The position numbers and the translations under genes were made by a program. The notes beneath the pieces were generated by a model that saw only the letters and a program-made list of their open reading frames with translations, did no database searches and was not told where the DNA came from. From Alteromonadaceae bacterium (GTDB taxonomy: Bacteria; Pseudomonadota; Gammaproteobacteria; Enterobacterales; Alteromonadaceae): a stretch of DNA of 34,577 nucleotides. Below, one piece after another: positions 1 through 7,706 of the stretch. Position 1 is the stretch's first letter. Each line of letters begins with the position of its first letter. The DNA is taken from assembly GCA_002691625.1 (NCBI GenBank), contig NZIK01000071.1:32578-67154 (forward strand), in the 5' to 3' direction.

Positions 1-17
1 CAATCTCATTCCTAGTC

Positions 18-1172
18 ATGACCCGATTTCTGGCCATTATTCTGTTGTTGCTCACCTCGGCAACCTCACAAAGTAAAGCGCTACAGGTTGGCGCTGAGCA
101 GCCAGAGCGTTACTTACCGCTGCTGGCAGGTAAAAAGGTGGGTCTGGTAGTTAACCAAACCAGCCGGGTAAAACAAACCCATCTGGTGGATTTCTTAGTG
201 AGTCGCAATGTGGCAGTGCAGGCCGTATTCGCGCCAGAGCACGGTTTCCGAGGCAAATTAGGCGCCGGTGAAAAAGTCACCGATGGCACAGATCCAAAAA
301 CGGGCCTGCCGATCCGCTCACTGTATGGCAAATATAAAAAGCCAGACCAGGCAATGCTCAGCGACATCGACCTGCTGGTATTTGATATTCAGGATGTCGG
401 CGCGCGCTTTTACACCTACATCAGCACCCTGCACTATGTGCTTGAAGCCGCCGCTGAACAATCCATCGAGGTTATTGTGCTGGACCGCCCCAATCCCAAC
501 GGGCGCTATGTTGACGGGCCCCTACGAGAAGCCGAGTTTACCTCATTCGTCAGTCTGGACCCGCTGCCGCTGCTACATGGGCTGACTGTGGGTGAGCTGG
601 CAACAATGATAAAAGGCGAAGCCTGGATAAATCAGGCAGAACAGCTAAGCCTCACAGTTATCCCGGTTGCCGGGTATAACAAAGCGCTCGACTATGCATT
701 ACCGGTGGCACCCAGCCCGAATTTGCCCAACAGCACGGCCATTCGCCTGTATCCGTCGCTATGCTTATTCGAAGCCACCGTAGTTAGTATAGGCAGAGGT
801 ACCGACTGGCCGTTTCAGGTTATCGGTCATAATGAGATAGCTCTTGGCGAGTTTACCTTTACCCCGCACCCCATGCCGGAAAGCGCGCCGACCCCAAAGC
901 TAAAGGGCGAATTATTATTTGGCCGTGATTTACGCGACAGCAACATTGAGGGCTTTAACATTGAATTGCTTTACGCAGTGTATCAGCAGTTTGAGGAACG
1001 TGGGCAGACCTTTATCGACCGTCCCGACTTTTTTGATCTGTTAAGCGGTACTGACAAGCTACGTAAACAGCTGAATGAAGGGCTTGACCCTGCCGCCATC
1101 CGCACAACCTGGCAACCGGGCCTGGATGCCTTTAAAGCACAGCGCCAGCCGTACTTACTTTACCCGCACTAA
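18..1172 (+). CDS. namZ: NamZ-like exo-beta-N-acetylmuramidase (DUF1343 family)
   Basis: The protein (384 aa) belongs to the DUF1343 family, whose founding member, NamZ of Bacillus subtilis (GH171), removes MurNAc from the non-reducing end of peptidoglycan fragments. Residues 1-21 form a signal peptide (hydrophobic FLAIILLLLTS), so the enzyme should be periplasmic or secreted. Family hallmarks are visible: VGLVVNQTSR at 41-50, FAPEHGFRG at 71-79 with the likely catalytic Glu74, and FDIQDVGARFYTY at 122-134. Length is normal for the family. The ATG at 18 is directly followed by the signal peptide, so the gene looks complete although its promoter lies outside the window. It is convergent with the MurR/RpiR-type regulator, with 11 bases between stops. 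The gene starts a block with NagZ, amidase and carboxypeptidase genes, which supports a cell-wall role. Family assignment is firm; the exact substrate is inferred. Confidence 0.9.
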   Translation: MTRFLAIILLLLTSATSQSKALQVGAEQPERYLPLLAGKKVGLVVNQTSRVKQTHLVDFLVSRNVAVQAVFAPEHGFRGKLGAGEKVTDGTDPKTGLPIRSLYGKYKKPDQAMLSDIDLLVFDIQDVGARFYTYISTLHYVLEAAAEQSIEVIVLDRPNPNGRYVDGPLREAEFTSFVSLDPLPLLHGLTVGELATMIKGEAWINQAEQLSLTVIPVAGYNKALDYALPVAPSPNLPNSTAIRLYPSLCLFEATVVSIGRGTDWPFQVIGHNEIALGEFTFTPHPMPESAPTPKLKGELLFGRDLRDSNIEGFNIELLYAVYQQFEERGQTFIDRPDFFDLLSGTDKLRKQLNEGLDPAAIRTTWQPGLDAFKAQRQPYLLYPH

Positions 1173-1183
1173 TCAGCCTTGGT

Positions 1184-2050
1184 TCAGCTACCCGGAGTAC
1201 CCGAACCGCCGCGTCGAAACTGAGAAACAATCTCGTTGGTTTTCTCCAGCAGTTTGCGGCCAGGCCGTGATGCCTGAGTAAGTGCAATAAACAGCATGTC
1301 GATAATCAGCTCCTGAGCGGTTCTGGCCAGGATTGAGGACAACCGCGCCGACGCTTCTTCGGCCACCGAATAAAGCTGCACATCAGCCGGCTCCGACACC
1401 GGCGTAGTGCCATATTTGGTAATGGAGATAACTTTGGCGTGATTATCTTTAGCCTGATTGACCACGTTAACAATCTCCCGGGTAGCGCCAGACTCAGAAA
1501 TGGCCACCACCACATCACTCTCGTTAAAAGTAGCAGCCAGCGCTAATTGCACGTGCCCGTCGGCCTCGGCAATTGCCATCATGCCGAGCTTTTGCAATTT
1601 GAATGAAAAATCTTTGCTCACCAGTCCTGAGCCGCCCACCCCACAGATCAGAATACGTTTGGCGTTTTTAATGATTTCAACCGCCTTCTCAAACTCCACC
1701 AGTTCGTTGAGGTTGCGGGTTTCATTGAGCACACTGATCTTACTGCTCAGCAGCTTGTCGGCCATTTGCTCAAAACCGTCATTGAGGGTTATTTTGCCAT
1801 GTAGCTGGGTGTTGGGAGTTTCCCGGTTGAGCGCATCAATCACTGCCAGTTTGAACGCCGGATAGCCTTTGTAACCGAGCTTTTGCGCGAACTTCACCAC
1901 ACTGGACTGGCTCACTCCCACCACATTGGCCAGCTCCTGGGAAGACAGGTCCCGCACAGCGTTAGGTGAATCCAGCGTAAAAGTCGCTAGTTTTGATTCA
2001 CTGCTCGACAATGAATGCTTTATTGCTTTAATTTTAACAAAAGCTGACAT
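1184..2050 (-). CDS. MurR/RpiR family transcriptional regulator
   Basis: This 288-aa protein has the two-domain RpiR layout. An N-terminal helix-turn-helix (about 30-75; LANVVGVSQSSVVKFAQKLG) is followed by a SIS sugar-phosphate-binding domain (about 120-255; ILICGVGGSG and VVVAISESGATREIV). Family members sense phosphosugars; MurR of E. coli responds to MurNAc-6-phosphate. It is transcribed away from the M14 peptidase gene across a 170-bp gap that holds a 13-bp AT-rich palindrome found again twice between nagZ and the amidase gene. This makes it the likely local regulator. The effector cannot be read from sequence; MurNAc-6P is inferred from the neighbours. It could instead answer another amino-sugar phosphate. 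Confidence 0.85.
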   Translation of the reverse strand: MSAFVKIKAIKHSLSSSESKLATFTLDSPNAVRDLSSQELANVVGVSQSSVVKFAQKLGYKGYPAFKLAVIDALNRETPNTQLHGKITLNDGFEQMADKLLSSKISVLNETRNLNELVEFEKAVEIIKNAKRILICGVGGSGLVSKDFSFKLQKLGMMAIAEADGHVQLALAATFNESDVVVAISESGATREIVNVVNQAKDNHAKVISITKYGTTPVSEPADVQLYSVAEEASARLSSILARTAQELIIDMLFIALTQASRPGRKLLEKTNEIVSQFRRGGSGTPGS

Positions 2051-2114
2051 GCGCTTGTTCCCGGTTGTCGGCGTCGGTTACTAAGCAAAGAAACCAACAA
2101 CAAAAATAACGAAA

Positions 2115-2127
2115 GAATTTTTTATTC
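2115..2127. promoter_or_regulatory. Candidate RpiR-type operator, copy 1
   Basis: The palindrome GAATTTTTTATTC lies in the divergent gap between the RpiR-type regulator and the M14 peptidase gene, about 65 bases from the regulator start and 94 from the peptidase start. Closely similar 13-mers occur twice in the nagZ/amidase divergent gap. The position suits autoregulation plus control of the peptidase gene. Binding is inferred, not shown. Confidence 0.45.
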
Positions 2128-2220
2128 AAATATAAACCAGTTGATAAGAATATCAAAATCTCTTTAAATAGTGTTTTCGGCGCTCTACGCGTTTAACTGT
2201 TTGTAAGGTTACCGTAAATT

Positions 2221-3570
2221 ATGAAAGCTGCCCATCCCCACGCGCCAGCACAGGCCATCGCCAGTCTCTGGGATTCTCATTATTTTAATACGTTGGATAA
2301 AGCCCATCTGCGCCACGAGGATATTCAGCCGGTGCTTGATGAAATTGGTGACTATCCGTCGATTACCCGTGAAACTATCGGTTACAGCTGCACCGGCAAA
2401 TCCATTGAGCGATTAAGTATGGGCAATGGTCCGCTGATTATCCTGGCCTGGACTCAAATGCACGGCGACGAGCCTACAGCTACCGCAGCGGTGCTCGACT
2501 GGCTGAAACTGCTACACCTCAATACAAGCAGTAATGCACTGGCATTAGGCAATGACTGGATGTCGCTGGTTACCCTGCACATTATCCCTATGCTGAATCC
2601 GGATGGCGCTGAGCGTGATACACGGGTGAATGAGCAGGGCATAGACATCAACCGAGATGCCAAACAGCTGCAAACGCCGGAAGGCAGATTGTTGTGGCAA
2701 CAGGTGCAAACGCTTAAACCGGATGTGGCCTTTAACCTGCACGACCAAAACCCTTACTATTCGGTTGGCCCAACGGCTTACCCGGCTACCATTGCTTTTC
2801 TTGCGCCGGCTTTTCATCCGGATAAGCATGTTGATGCGCCGCGCCTGCGGGCAAAACAACTGATTGCCTGCATGGCTGATACCCTGAGCCACTGGCTGCC
2901 CTGCCATATCGGCCGCTACGACGATACCTATTCGCAGCGCTCATTTGGTGACAACATTGCCGGTACCGGGGCCAGCACGATCCTGATTGAGTCCGGAGCA
3001 CACCCCAACGATCCCCATCGCCAGGTGGCAAGAAAGATGAATGTCATTGGCTTGCACAGTGCGCTGGAAGCTTTACTGGGGAATTTGTATCAGCAGAAGT
3101 CCCTGGCCGACTATTACCGCCTTCCCGATAATGTTGAAGATGGTCTGGTCGATATTAAATTTTCCCGGGTTGCGCAGCGCTGCGCCGGCCATGATTACGT
3201 GGCAGATATCAGCGTGAATGTAGATAAGCAGGGCCGCGCCACGGTAAAACATATCGGCGACCTGTCAGGACAGGCCGGTTTTACCAATATCAGCGCCTAT
3301 CAAACCACTATACTGCCGGTGAAGGCCTATCAACTCGACGGCCATTTGGTGCTAACAGAGAGTGATTACCTGGCGCTGCTAAAACAGGGTTTCAGTGTTT
3401 TTGCCGGTGATAGTTCGCAGCTTGATAATCAGAGTGGGCTGCCAGTGTTATGTTTACCGGAATCGCCCGCCTATTCCACCTTATATCCCGGCGCTGACGC
3501 TTTCTGGGTAATGCAGGACAGCGAGGGCCAACAACGGGCCGTGTTAAACGGCCAAATGATCAATCTTTAA
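2221..3570 (+). CDS. M14 family zinc carboxypeptidase, possible murein peptide amidase
   Basis: The 449-aa protein carries the M14 metallopeptidase signature. Zinc ligands are His81 and Glu84 (MHGDEPT) and His174 (FNLHDQ). Substrate-binding segments NPDGAER (126-132) and DINRD (142-146) and catalytic Glu257 (LIESG) are also present. There is no signal peptide, so it is probably cytoplasmic, like MpaA, which cleaves the gamma-D-Glu-diaminopimelate bond of murein tripeptides. About 150 C-terminal residues beyond the catalytic domain are not recognised. It is divergent from the RpiR-type regulator. Its stop codon overlaps that of the convergent solute-binding protein gene by four bases. Peptidase fold and active site are clear; the murein peptide substrate is inferred from the surrounding genes. 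Confidence 0.85.
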   Translation: MKAAHPHAPAQAIASLWDSHYFNTLDKAHLRHEDIQPVLDEIGDYPSITRETIGYSCTGKSIERLSMGNGPLIILAWTQMHGDEPTATAAVLDWLKLLHLNTSSNALALGNDWMSLVTLHIIPMLNPDGAERDTRVNEQGIDINRDAKQLQTPEGRLLWQQVQTLKPDVAFNLHDQNPYYSVGPTAYPATIAFLAPAFHPDKHVDAPRLRAKQLIACMADTLSHWLPCHIGRYDDTYSQRSFGDNIAGTGASTILIESGAHPNDPHRQVARKMNVIGLHSALEALLGNLYQQKSLADYYRLPDNVEDGLVDIKFSRVAQRCAGHDYVADISVNVDKQGRATVKHIGDLSGQAGFTNISAYQTTILPVKAYQLDGHLVLTESDYLALLKQGFSVFAGDSSQLDNQSGLPVLCLPESPAYSTLYPGADAFWVMQDSEGQQRAVLNGQMINL

Positions 3571-4301
3571 AAGGTCTGCCGGGTCAGCTCGGCAATCAGC
3601 GCCTGATTAAAGCGCTGCATAAACGCCTTATCTACCCGGTTGCGGCTAAACAGAAAATGCACCCGGGTTTCATGTATCACCTGTTTGGACACCATAAAGT
3701 CGTCAAGGCCCAGCTGCTGTGCAGCAGCCTCGAGCACCTTCCGGTCGCCGACAACCGCATCTACTCGCCCCATTTTCAACAACTGCATGCGCCGCATGGT
3801 CCCTTCTGCGTGGATCAGATTGCGGTCGTGATCATCGAGCGCATTGCGTTGAAACTCTTCACCAAACCAACCGCTTTTATTCACCGAAACCAGAAAGTTT
3901 TGCTGCAATAACGAACTGACATTTACGTCCCTGAAATAGGGATTACGGGAAAACCTGAAGCCAAATACGATAGTTTCCTTACGATAGGGTATTGAATAGA
4001 AGTTCTGGGCTTCGCGGGTCTTCGTATAGGCAGCGCCAAGGATAACGTCGACTTCGCCCTGTTTGAGCTCCAGCGCCATCCGCTGCTCAGGCAAGCGCTG
4101 CGCATTCAGCTCGTAGCCAAGCCGTTGAAGCGTGCGCCGCAGTAAACGTAAATCTTCGCCGTCAGGCTCACCCTGCTGATTGATATACAGGTAAGGCTTC
4201 CAGTCAACCGTAACGGCCAGATCGAATGACTCTTCACCGCGGGCATCAAAGCCCACTGTATACAGACAGACTGCCAGTATGAAGATAAACAAGTCGCGCA
4301 A
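3567..4301 (-). CDS. Exported SBP_bac_3-type solute-binding protein
   Basis: This 244-aa protein begins with a signal peptide (hydrophobic LFIFILAVCLYTVGF) followed by a periplasmic binding fold of the amino-acid type (SBP_bac_3). Typical segments are VDWKPYLYINQQGEPDGEDL, a central GEVDVILGA and GRVDAVVGDRKVLE near the end. No ABC permease or ATPase is adjacent, so it is an orphan. Such stand-alone domains are common in Alteromonadales, often of unknown function. It is the third gene after nagZ and the acyltransferase on the same strand, with a 77-base gap, so it may be the tail of that operon. Ligand unknown; an amino acid or muropeptide is possible but unsupported by sequence. Confidence 0.75.
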   Translation of the reverse strand: MRDLFIFILAVCLYTVGFDARGEESFDLAVTVDWKPYLYINQQGEPDGEDLRLLRRTLQRLGYELNAQRLPEQRMALELKQGEVDVILGAAYTKTREAQNFYSIPYRKETIVFGFRFSRNPYFRDVNVSSLLQQNFLVSVNKSGWFGEEFQRNALDDHDRNLIHAEGTMRRMQLLKMGRVDAVVGDRKVLEAAAQQLGLDDFMVSKQVIHETRVHFLFSRNRVDKAFMQRFNQALIAELTRQTF

Positions 4302-4378
4302 CGTCTTTCCCTGTGTTTGCGTTTACGGTGTGAAATGATTATTGCACCGGTTCCAGCCGGATGTGGACTTACCAGCGC

Positions 4379-5521
4379 TTAAATTCGCCAAAAAAAACCA
4401 TTATTATACATAAGCTTAATTGGATAATAGCAGATTATCAGAAAACCTGATGCCCACAACAGCGAAGCCATTTCCGCAGGCAGAGGGAGCGCTTCCATAA
4501 ATCGCCAGGCATGACCTTTCAGTGAAACACCGTCAATTTTAATAATTAGCAGTACCCGGGCGAGAATACCAGACAACATGAAAAAAGCGATGCTATTGGT
4601 CCCGGCAACCAGTAACGGATGGCCTTTGGGTAACGGACCAACTTTTCGTTCATACAGGATACTGAGCCAAAACAGGAGGGTTAGTATACCACTGGTTACC
4701 AGCACAAAAGTGGGCGACCAGAGCGCCTTGTTAATTGGGTTGATTACCGCCAGGCCATAGCCGGCACAAATGCCGGCCAGGGCCAGCATCATCAGTTTAT
4801 TCGGACAGCCGTGTTGCACCAGGGCGTAACGCCCCACCCACACGCCACTCAGGCAGGTCGCTACCGCAGGTAGGGTTGACAGGATCCCCTCAGGGTCAAA
4901 GGCAAATGGGTTCGCCGCGGAATAATAGACATGGTCTGCCCCTAGCAGGTGATGATCGAGATAAGCGGCAAGGCTGTTGCCGAATTCCCACTGGCCCTGA
5001 TAAATCCCGCCGCTGGCGTCAGTGTAAGGGATCCACTCCATCGCTCCCCAGTATCCGGCCAGTAATACGGCTGCTAGCAAGCCAATCCAGCGCCAGGAAA
5101 CAGCGAGAATAAGCATTACGGTGAGCCAGTACACTACACCGAGCCGAGGCAGTACACCGGCAAAACGCAGCGACAACAAACGCTCCTCAACCCAGTTGTA
5201 TCCGGCACTGCCGGTATTATACCAACACAGATATAATCCCCAGCCCAGTAAAATAAGCATGATAGCCCGGCGAGTAGTGTTTCTGACCACAGCCATCGTA
5301 CTGTTGAGGCGGGTTAGCTCCCGGGGTAAATGAATTGCTATGGTGACGCCCATCACAAAGATGAAGCCCGGAAAGATAACATCTGTTGGGGTCAGACCGT
5401 GCCAGTCTGCATGTTTTAGCGGCGCATAAATAGCCTGCCAGGAGCCCGGATTATTAACCAGCACCATGGCAATGATGGCCAGCCCCCGCAGGGCATCCAA
5501 AGCACTAATGCGCGCCGTCAT
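4379..5521 (-). CDS. nagX: NagX/HGSNAT-type membrane acyltransferase
   Basis: The protein (380 aa) is an integral membrane acyltransferase related to human heparan-alpha-glucosaminide N-acetyltransferase and bacterial NagX. The diagnostic N-terminus is present: ALDALRGLAIIAMVLVNNPG (8-27), then a HADWHGLTPTDVIFPGFIF stretch with the conserved His residues. About ten hydrophobic segments follow. The family moves an acetyl group from cytoplasmic acetyl-CoA across the membrane to terminal glucosamine; NagX genes often sit in GlcNAc-utilisation clusters. The start lies five bases after the nagZ stop, indicating translational coupling. A plausible role is re-acetylation of de-N-acetylated amino sugar from peptidoglycan or chitin, which is inferred. 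Family call is secure. Confidence 0.82.
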   Translation of the reverse strand: MTARISALDALRGLAIIAMVLVNNPGSWQAIYAPLKHADWHGLTPTDVIFPGFIFVMGVTIAIHLPRELTRLNSTMAVVRNTTRRAIMLILLGWGLYLCWYNTGSAGYNWVEERLLSLRFAGVLPRLGVVYWLTVMLILAVSWRWIGLLAAVLLAGYWGAMEWIPYTDASGGIYQGQWEFGNSLAAYLDHHLLGADHVYYSAANPFAFDPEGILSTLPAVATCLSGVWVGRYALVQHGCPNKLMMLALAGICAGYGLAVINPINKALWSPTFVLVTSGILTLLFWLSILYERKVGPLPKGHPLLVAGTNSIAFFMLSGILARVLLIIKIDGVSLKGHAWRFMEALPLPAEMASLLWASGFLIICYYPIKLMYNNGFFWRI

Positions 5522-5526
5522 GAGCC

Positions 5527-7362
5527 TTACTCGTCGATGGTGACAGGCGATTTACCAGGCATCGGCGAACGCCCGAGTAAGCCTTCTGCCAGCGCGGTAA
5601 AGACCGCCCCCTGGGCCCGAGCAGTACCTTGTTCTTCTGCACCGGTTACGGTGACGTTATAGCCAAAGGTAGCCACGGCAGCGCCGGCAAGATGGCGATA
5701 GTCCGAAATAATATAGGGTGCTCTGAGCGCAACGAATACAGCATTTACTGATTGTTCACCGGCACCGGCCAGCAGCCGTCTTATCCAGGTTTCCTGGATG
5801 TTTTTATCCGGTCGGTTGCGCCAGGCGCTCAGATCTGCCATGCCGCCCATTTCAGCGAGGCTGTGTTGTGGCGTAATATCGCCCACGATCACGGCATCGG
5901 TATCATTCAGATCAGGCAAGGCTTCATCAGGGTCTATGGCGGTTAACGCATCGCAGGTAAGTTGCAAACCTGGCTGCAGATTTAATAACGCGGCCGTCAT
6001 TGCCATGCAGCGGGCCTCGTCGGGCATTACCACGTAAAAGCGACTCCCTCTGAGTGGCAATACACCACGATTATAAACCTGGGTTATTGCAGCGCTGGCG
6101 AGCGCCATTTCGGTGCGCTGGCTCTCTTCCCCGGGTAGCGTATCCACAGCGCTTTGAATCCGCTCCGCCAGCGGCTTGTGGGTAAACTCATCAAGCTTAA
6201 ATTGCTGCTTGGCCTGCAAAATACGCTTAACCGACAACCGGGTTTGCTGACGGTCAATGTCTCCGCTGCTCATGGCCTGTACCCATTGCTGGTAGAGCTC
6301 CCAAAAACGACTGACACTTTGTGGATTGCGCACCGCATAAGGCATCAATGCGATATCCGCCCCGGCATTAAAGGTTTTTATCACCGCATTTTTATGATCA
6401 ACGTAGTGGGCAATACCAGCCATATCCAACGCATCGGTCACAATAATGCCTTCGTAGCCCATTTTATTGCGCAGTAAGCCGGTGAGAATTTTGTGCGAGA
6501 GAGTGGCAGGTACCAGGGTATCCTCTCCGTCGAGTGCCTTAAAACGGGTGTCATCAAGCAATGGGTACTGAATATGCGCGGTCATTATCATCGCCGGTGC
6601 CTGTCCCTGCTCGATGGCATAGCGAAAAGGCAGTAAATCAACCGCTTCCACGGTGGCCAGATCGTGATCTACCCTGGGCAGACCGGTGTGACTGTCGGTA
6701 TGAGTATCGCCATGACCGGGGAAATGCTTCAGGGCGCTGAGAATATTTTCACTCTGTAGCGCGGCCACGGCCGCTGCGCCGAGCTCGGCCACCATTTGTG
6801 GGTCTTCACCGTAAGACCGGACGTTAATAACCGGATTATCAGCATTAACATTAACATCCACAGTGGGGGCGAAATTTACATTAAACCCAAGCTTACCAAT
6901 ACTTGTAGCAATGCCTTTATTAACCCGCTCGGCAAAGGTAGTGTTATACAGCGGGTAAGTTGCTCCAATCGCCATATTGCCAACATAACGGGTTGCCACT
7001 TCATCCGGCAACCGCGCAACCCGGCCCCCTTCCTGATCGATGGCGATAAACAGTGGTGGTAAACCTTCCTCTTTGGCCAGTTGCTGAATGGCATAATTAA
7101 GCTCGATGATCTGCTGACTGTTATCGAGATTTTCTGCGAATAGGATCACCCCGCCAATATGGCCCTGACGAATAATTTCGGCAAACTCTGGAAGCAAGGT
7201 GGTAACCGGCGTTTTACAACGTTCCGCTGGTGTACCATCCACGCAGTAATAGCGCATGTCCAGCATCAGCTTCTGACCCAGCATAAACTCGGTGTCCTGC
7301 CCGCCGGAGCAGCCTACGGTTAACATTACAAGAAAACTCACCAGTACGGCTTTAGTACGCAT
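5527..7362 (-). CDS. nagZ: NagZ-type GH3 beta-N-acetylglucosaminidase, lipoprotein with C-terminal domain
   Basis: This GH3 enzyme removes GlcNAc from muropeptides. I place the start at the ATG at 7362, giving 611 aa that open with MRTKAVLVSF and a lipobox Cys 18 residues in (LTVGC). The frame continues upstream to a TTG at 7392, giving 621 aa. In that longer numbering the NagZ motif KHFPGHGDTHTDSH spans 222-235, with the catalytic Asp233/His235 dyad, and the nucleophile is Asp320 (VTDALDMAG). E. coli NagZ has about 340 residues and is cytoplasmic. This one is nearly twice as long, exported, and carries a C-terminal GH3-type domain (about 440-621), like B. subtilis NagZ. It heads a nagZ-nagX-SBP operon and is divergent from the amidase fusion gene. 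A candidate operator lies 65 bases upstream of this start. Confidence 0.9.
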   Translation of the reverse strand: MRTKAVLVSFLVMLTVGCSGGQDTEFMLGQKLMLDMRYYCVDGTPAERCKTPVTTLLPEFAEIIRQGHIGGVILFAENLDNSQQIIELNYAIQQLAKEEGLPPLFIAIDQEGGRVARLPDEVATRYVGNMAIGATYPLYNTTFAERVNKGIATSIGKLGFNVNFAPTVDVNVNADNPVINVRSYGEDPQMVAELGAAAVAALQSENILSALKHFPGHGDTHTDSHTGLPRVDHDLATVEAVDLLPFRYAIEQGQAPAMIMTAHIQYPLLDDTRFKALDGEDTLVPATLSHKILTGLLRNKMGYEGIIVTDALDMAGIAHYVDHKNAVIKTFNAGADIALMPYAVRNPQSVSRFWELYQQWVQAMSSGDIDRQQTRLSVKRILQAKQQFKLDEFTHKPLAERIQSAVDTLPGEESQRTEMALASAAITQVYNRGVLPLRGSRFYVVMPDEARCMAMTAALLNLQPGLQLTCDALTAIDPDEALPDLNDTDAVIVGDITPQHSLAEMGGMADLSAWRNRPDKNIQETWIRRLLAGAGEQSVNAVFVALRAPYIISDYRHLAGAAVATFGYNVTVTGAEEQGTARAQGAVFTALAEGLLGRSPMPGKSPVTIDE

Positions 7363-7426
7363 CACTATCAGGGCCCTTTCCAAATGCATCAACGTCGATA
7401 ACCAAGCTTACCCCAGCAACCGCAAA

Positions 7427-7439
7427 AAATAAATTATTC
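7427..7439. promoter_or_regulatory. Candidate RpiR-type operator, copy 2
   Basis: AAATAAATTATTC on the plus strand reads GAATAATTTATTT on the minus strand and contains the perfect palindrome AATAAATTATT. It lies 65 bases upstream of the nagZ ATG at 7362 (35 bases from the upstream TTG), a position suited to repressing nagZ. It matches copy 1 at 10 of 13 positions in that orientation. Confidence 0.45.
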
Positions 7440-7594
7440 CAACCTGACATTTTAAATCTTTGTTTATCAAATCCATATCAGCTTGCCACAATCAACCAAC
7501 GCTGCGCTCAATAACACACAAAGTCGTGTTTATAAAAGCGCTTAACGAATAATTAGTAGTTGCTGAAAGCGTTGAATTCCACACCACACAACAG

Positions 7595-7607
7595 GAATAT
7601 TTTATTA
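7595..7607. promoter_or_regulatory. Candidate RpiR-type operator, copy 3
   Basis: GAATATTTTATTA contains the palindromic core AATA-TTT-TATT. It lies about 100 bases upstream of the preferred GTG start of the amidase fusion gene (about 45 from the upstream GTG). It matches copy 1 at 11 of 13 positions and overlaps an AT-rich stretch (TATTAT at 7603) that could be a -10 element. Confidence 0.45.
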
Positions 7608-7706
7608 TGCAGAAGTCTTTCGAGTATGGTAGTTTGAGTAATATGCGCGTCTGTGCCTCAGGCAATCGCCCGGCCAACAAATAAACCAAAGAGTAGAGAA
7701 AAGATT

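Larger units (their letters stand above)
7363..7706. other. Divergent regulatory region between nagZ and the amidase fusion gene
   Basis: This gap of about 340 bases separates the preferred starts of two divergent genes. It is AT-rich and holds two copies of the 13-bp palindrome also found upstream of the RpiR-type regulator. I see no convincing small gene in it. An open frame in its right half simply extends the amidase gene upstream to a GTG at 7653. No perfect sigma-70 promoter stands out. Confidence 0.5.
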
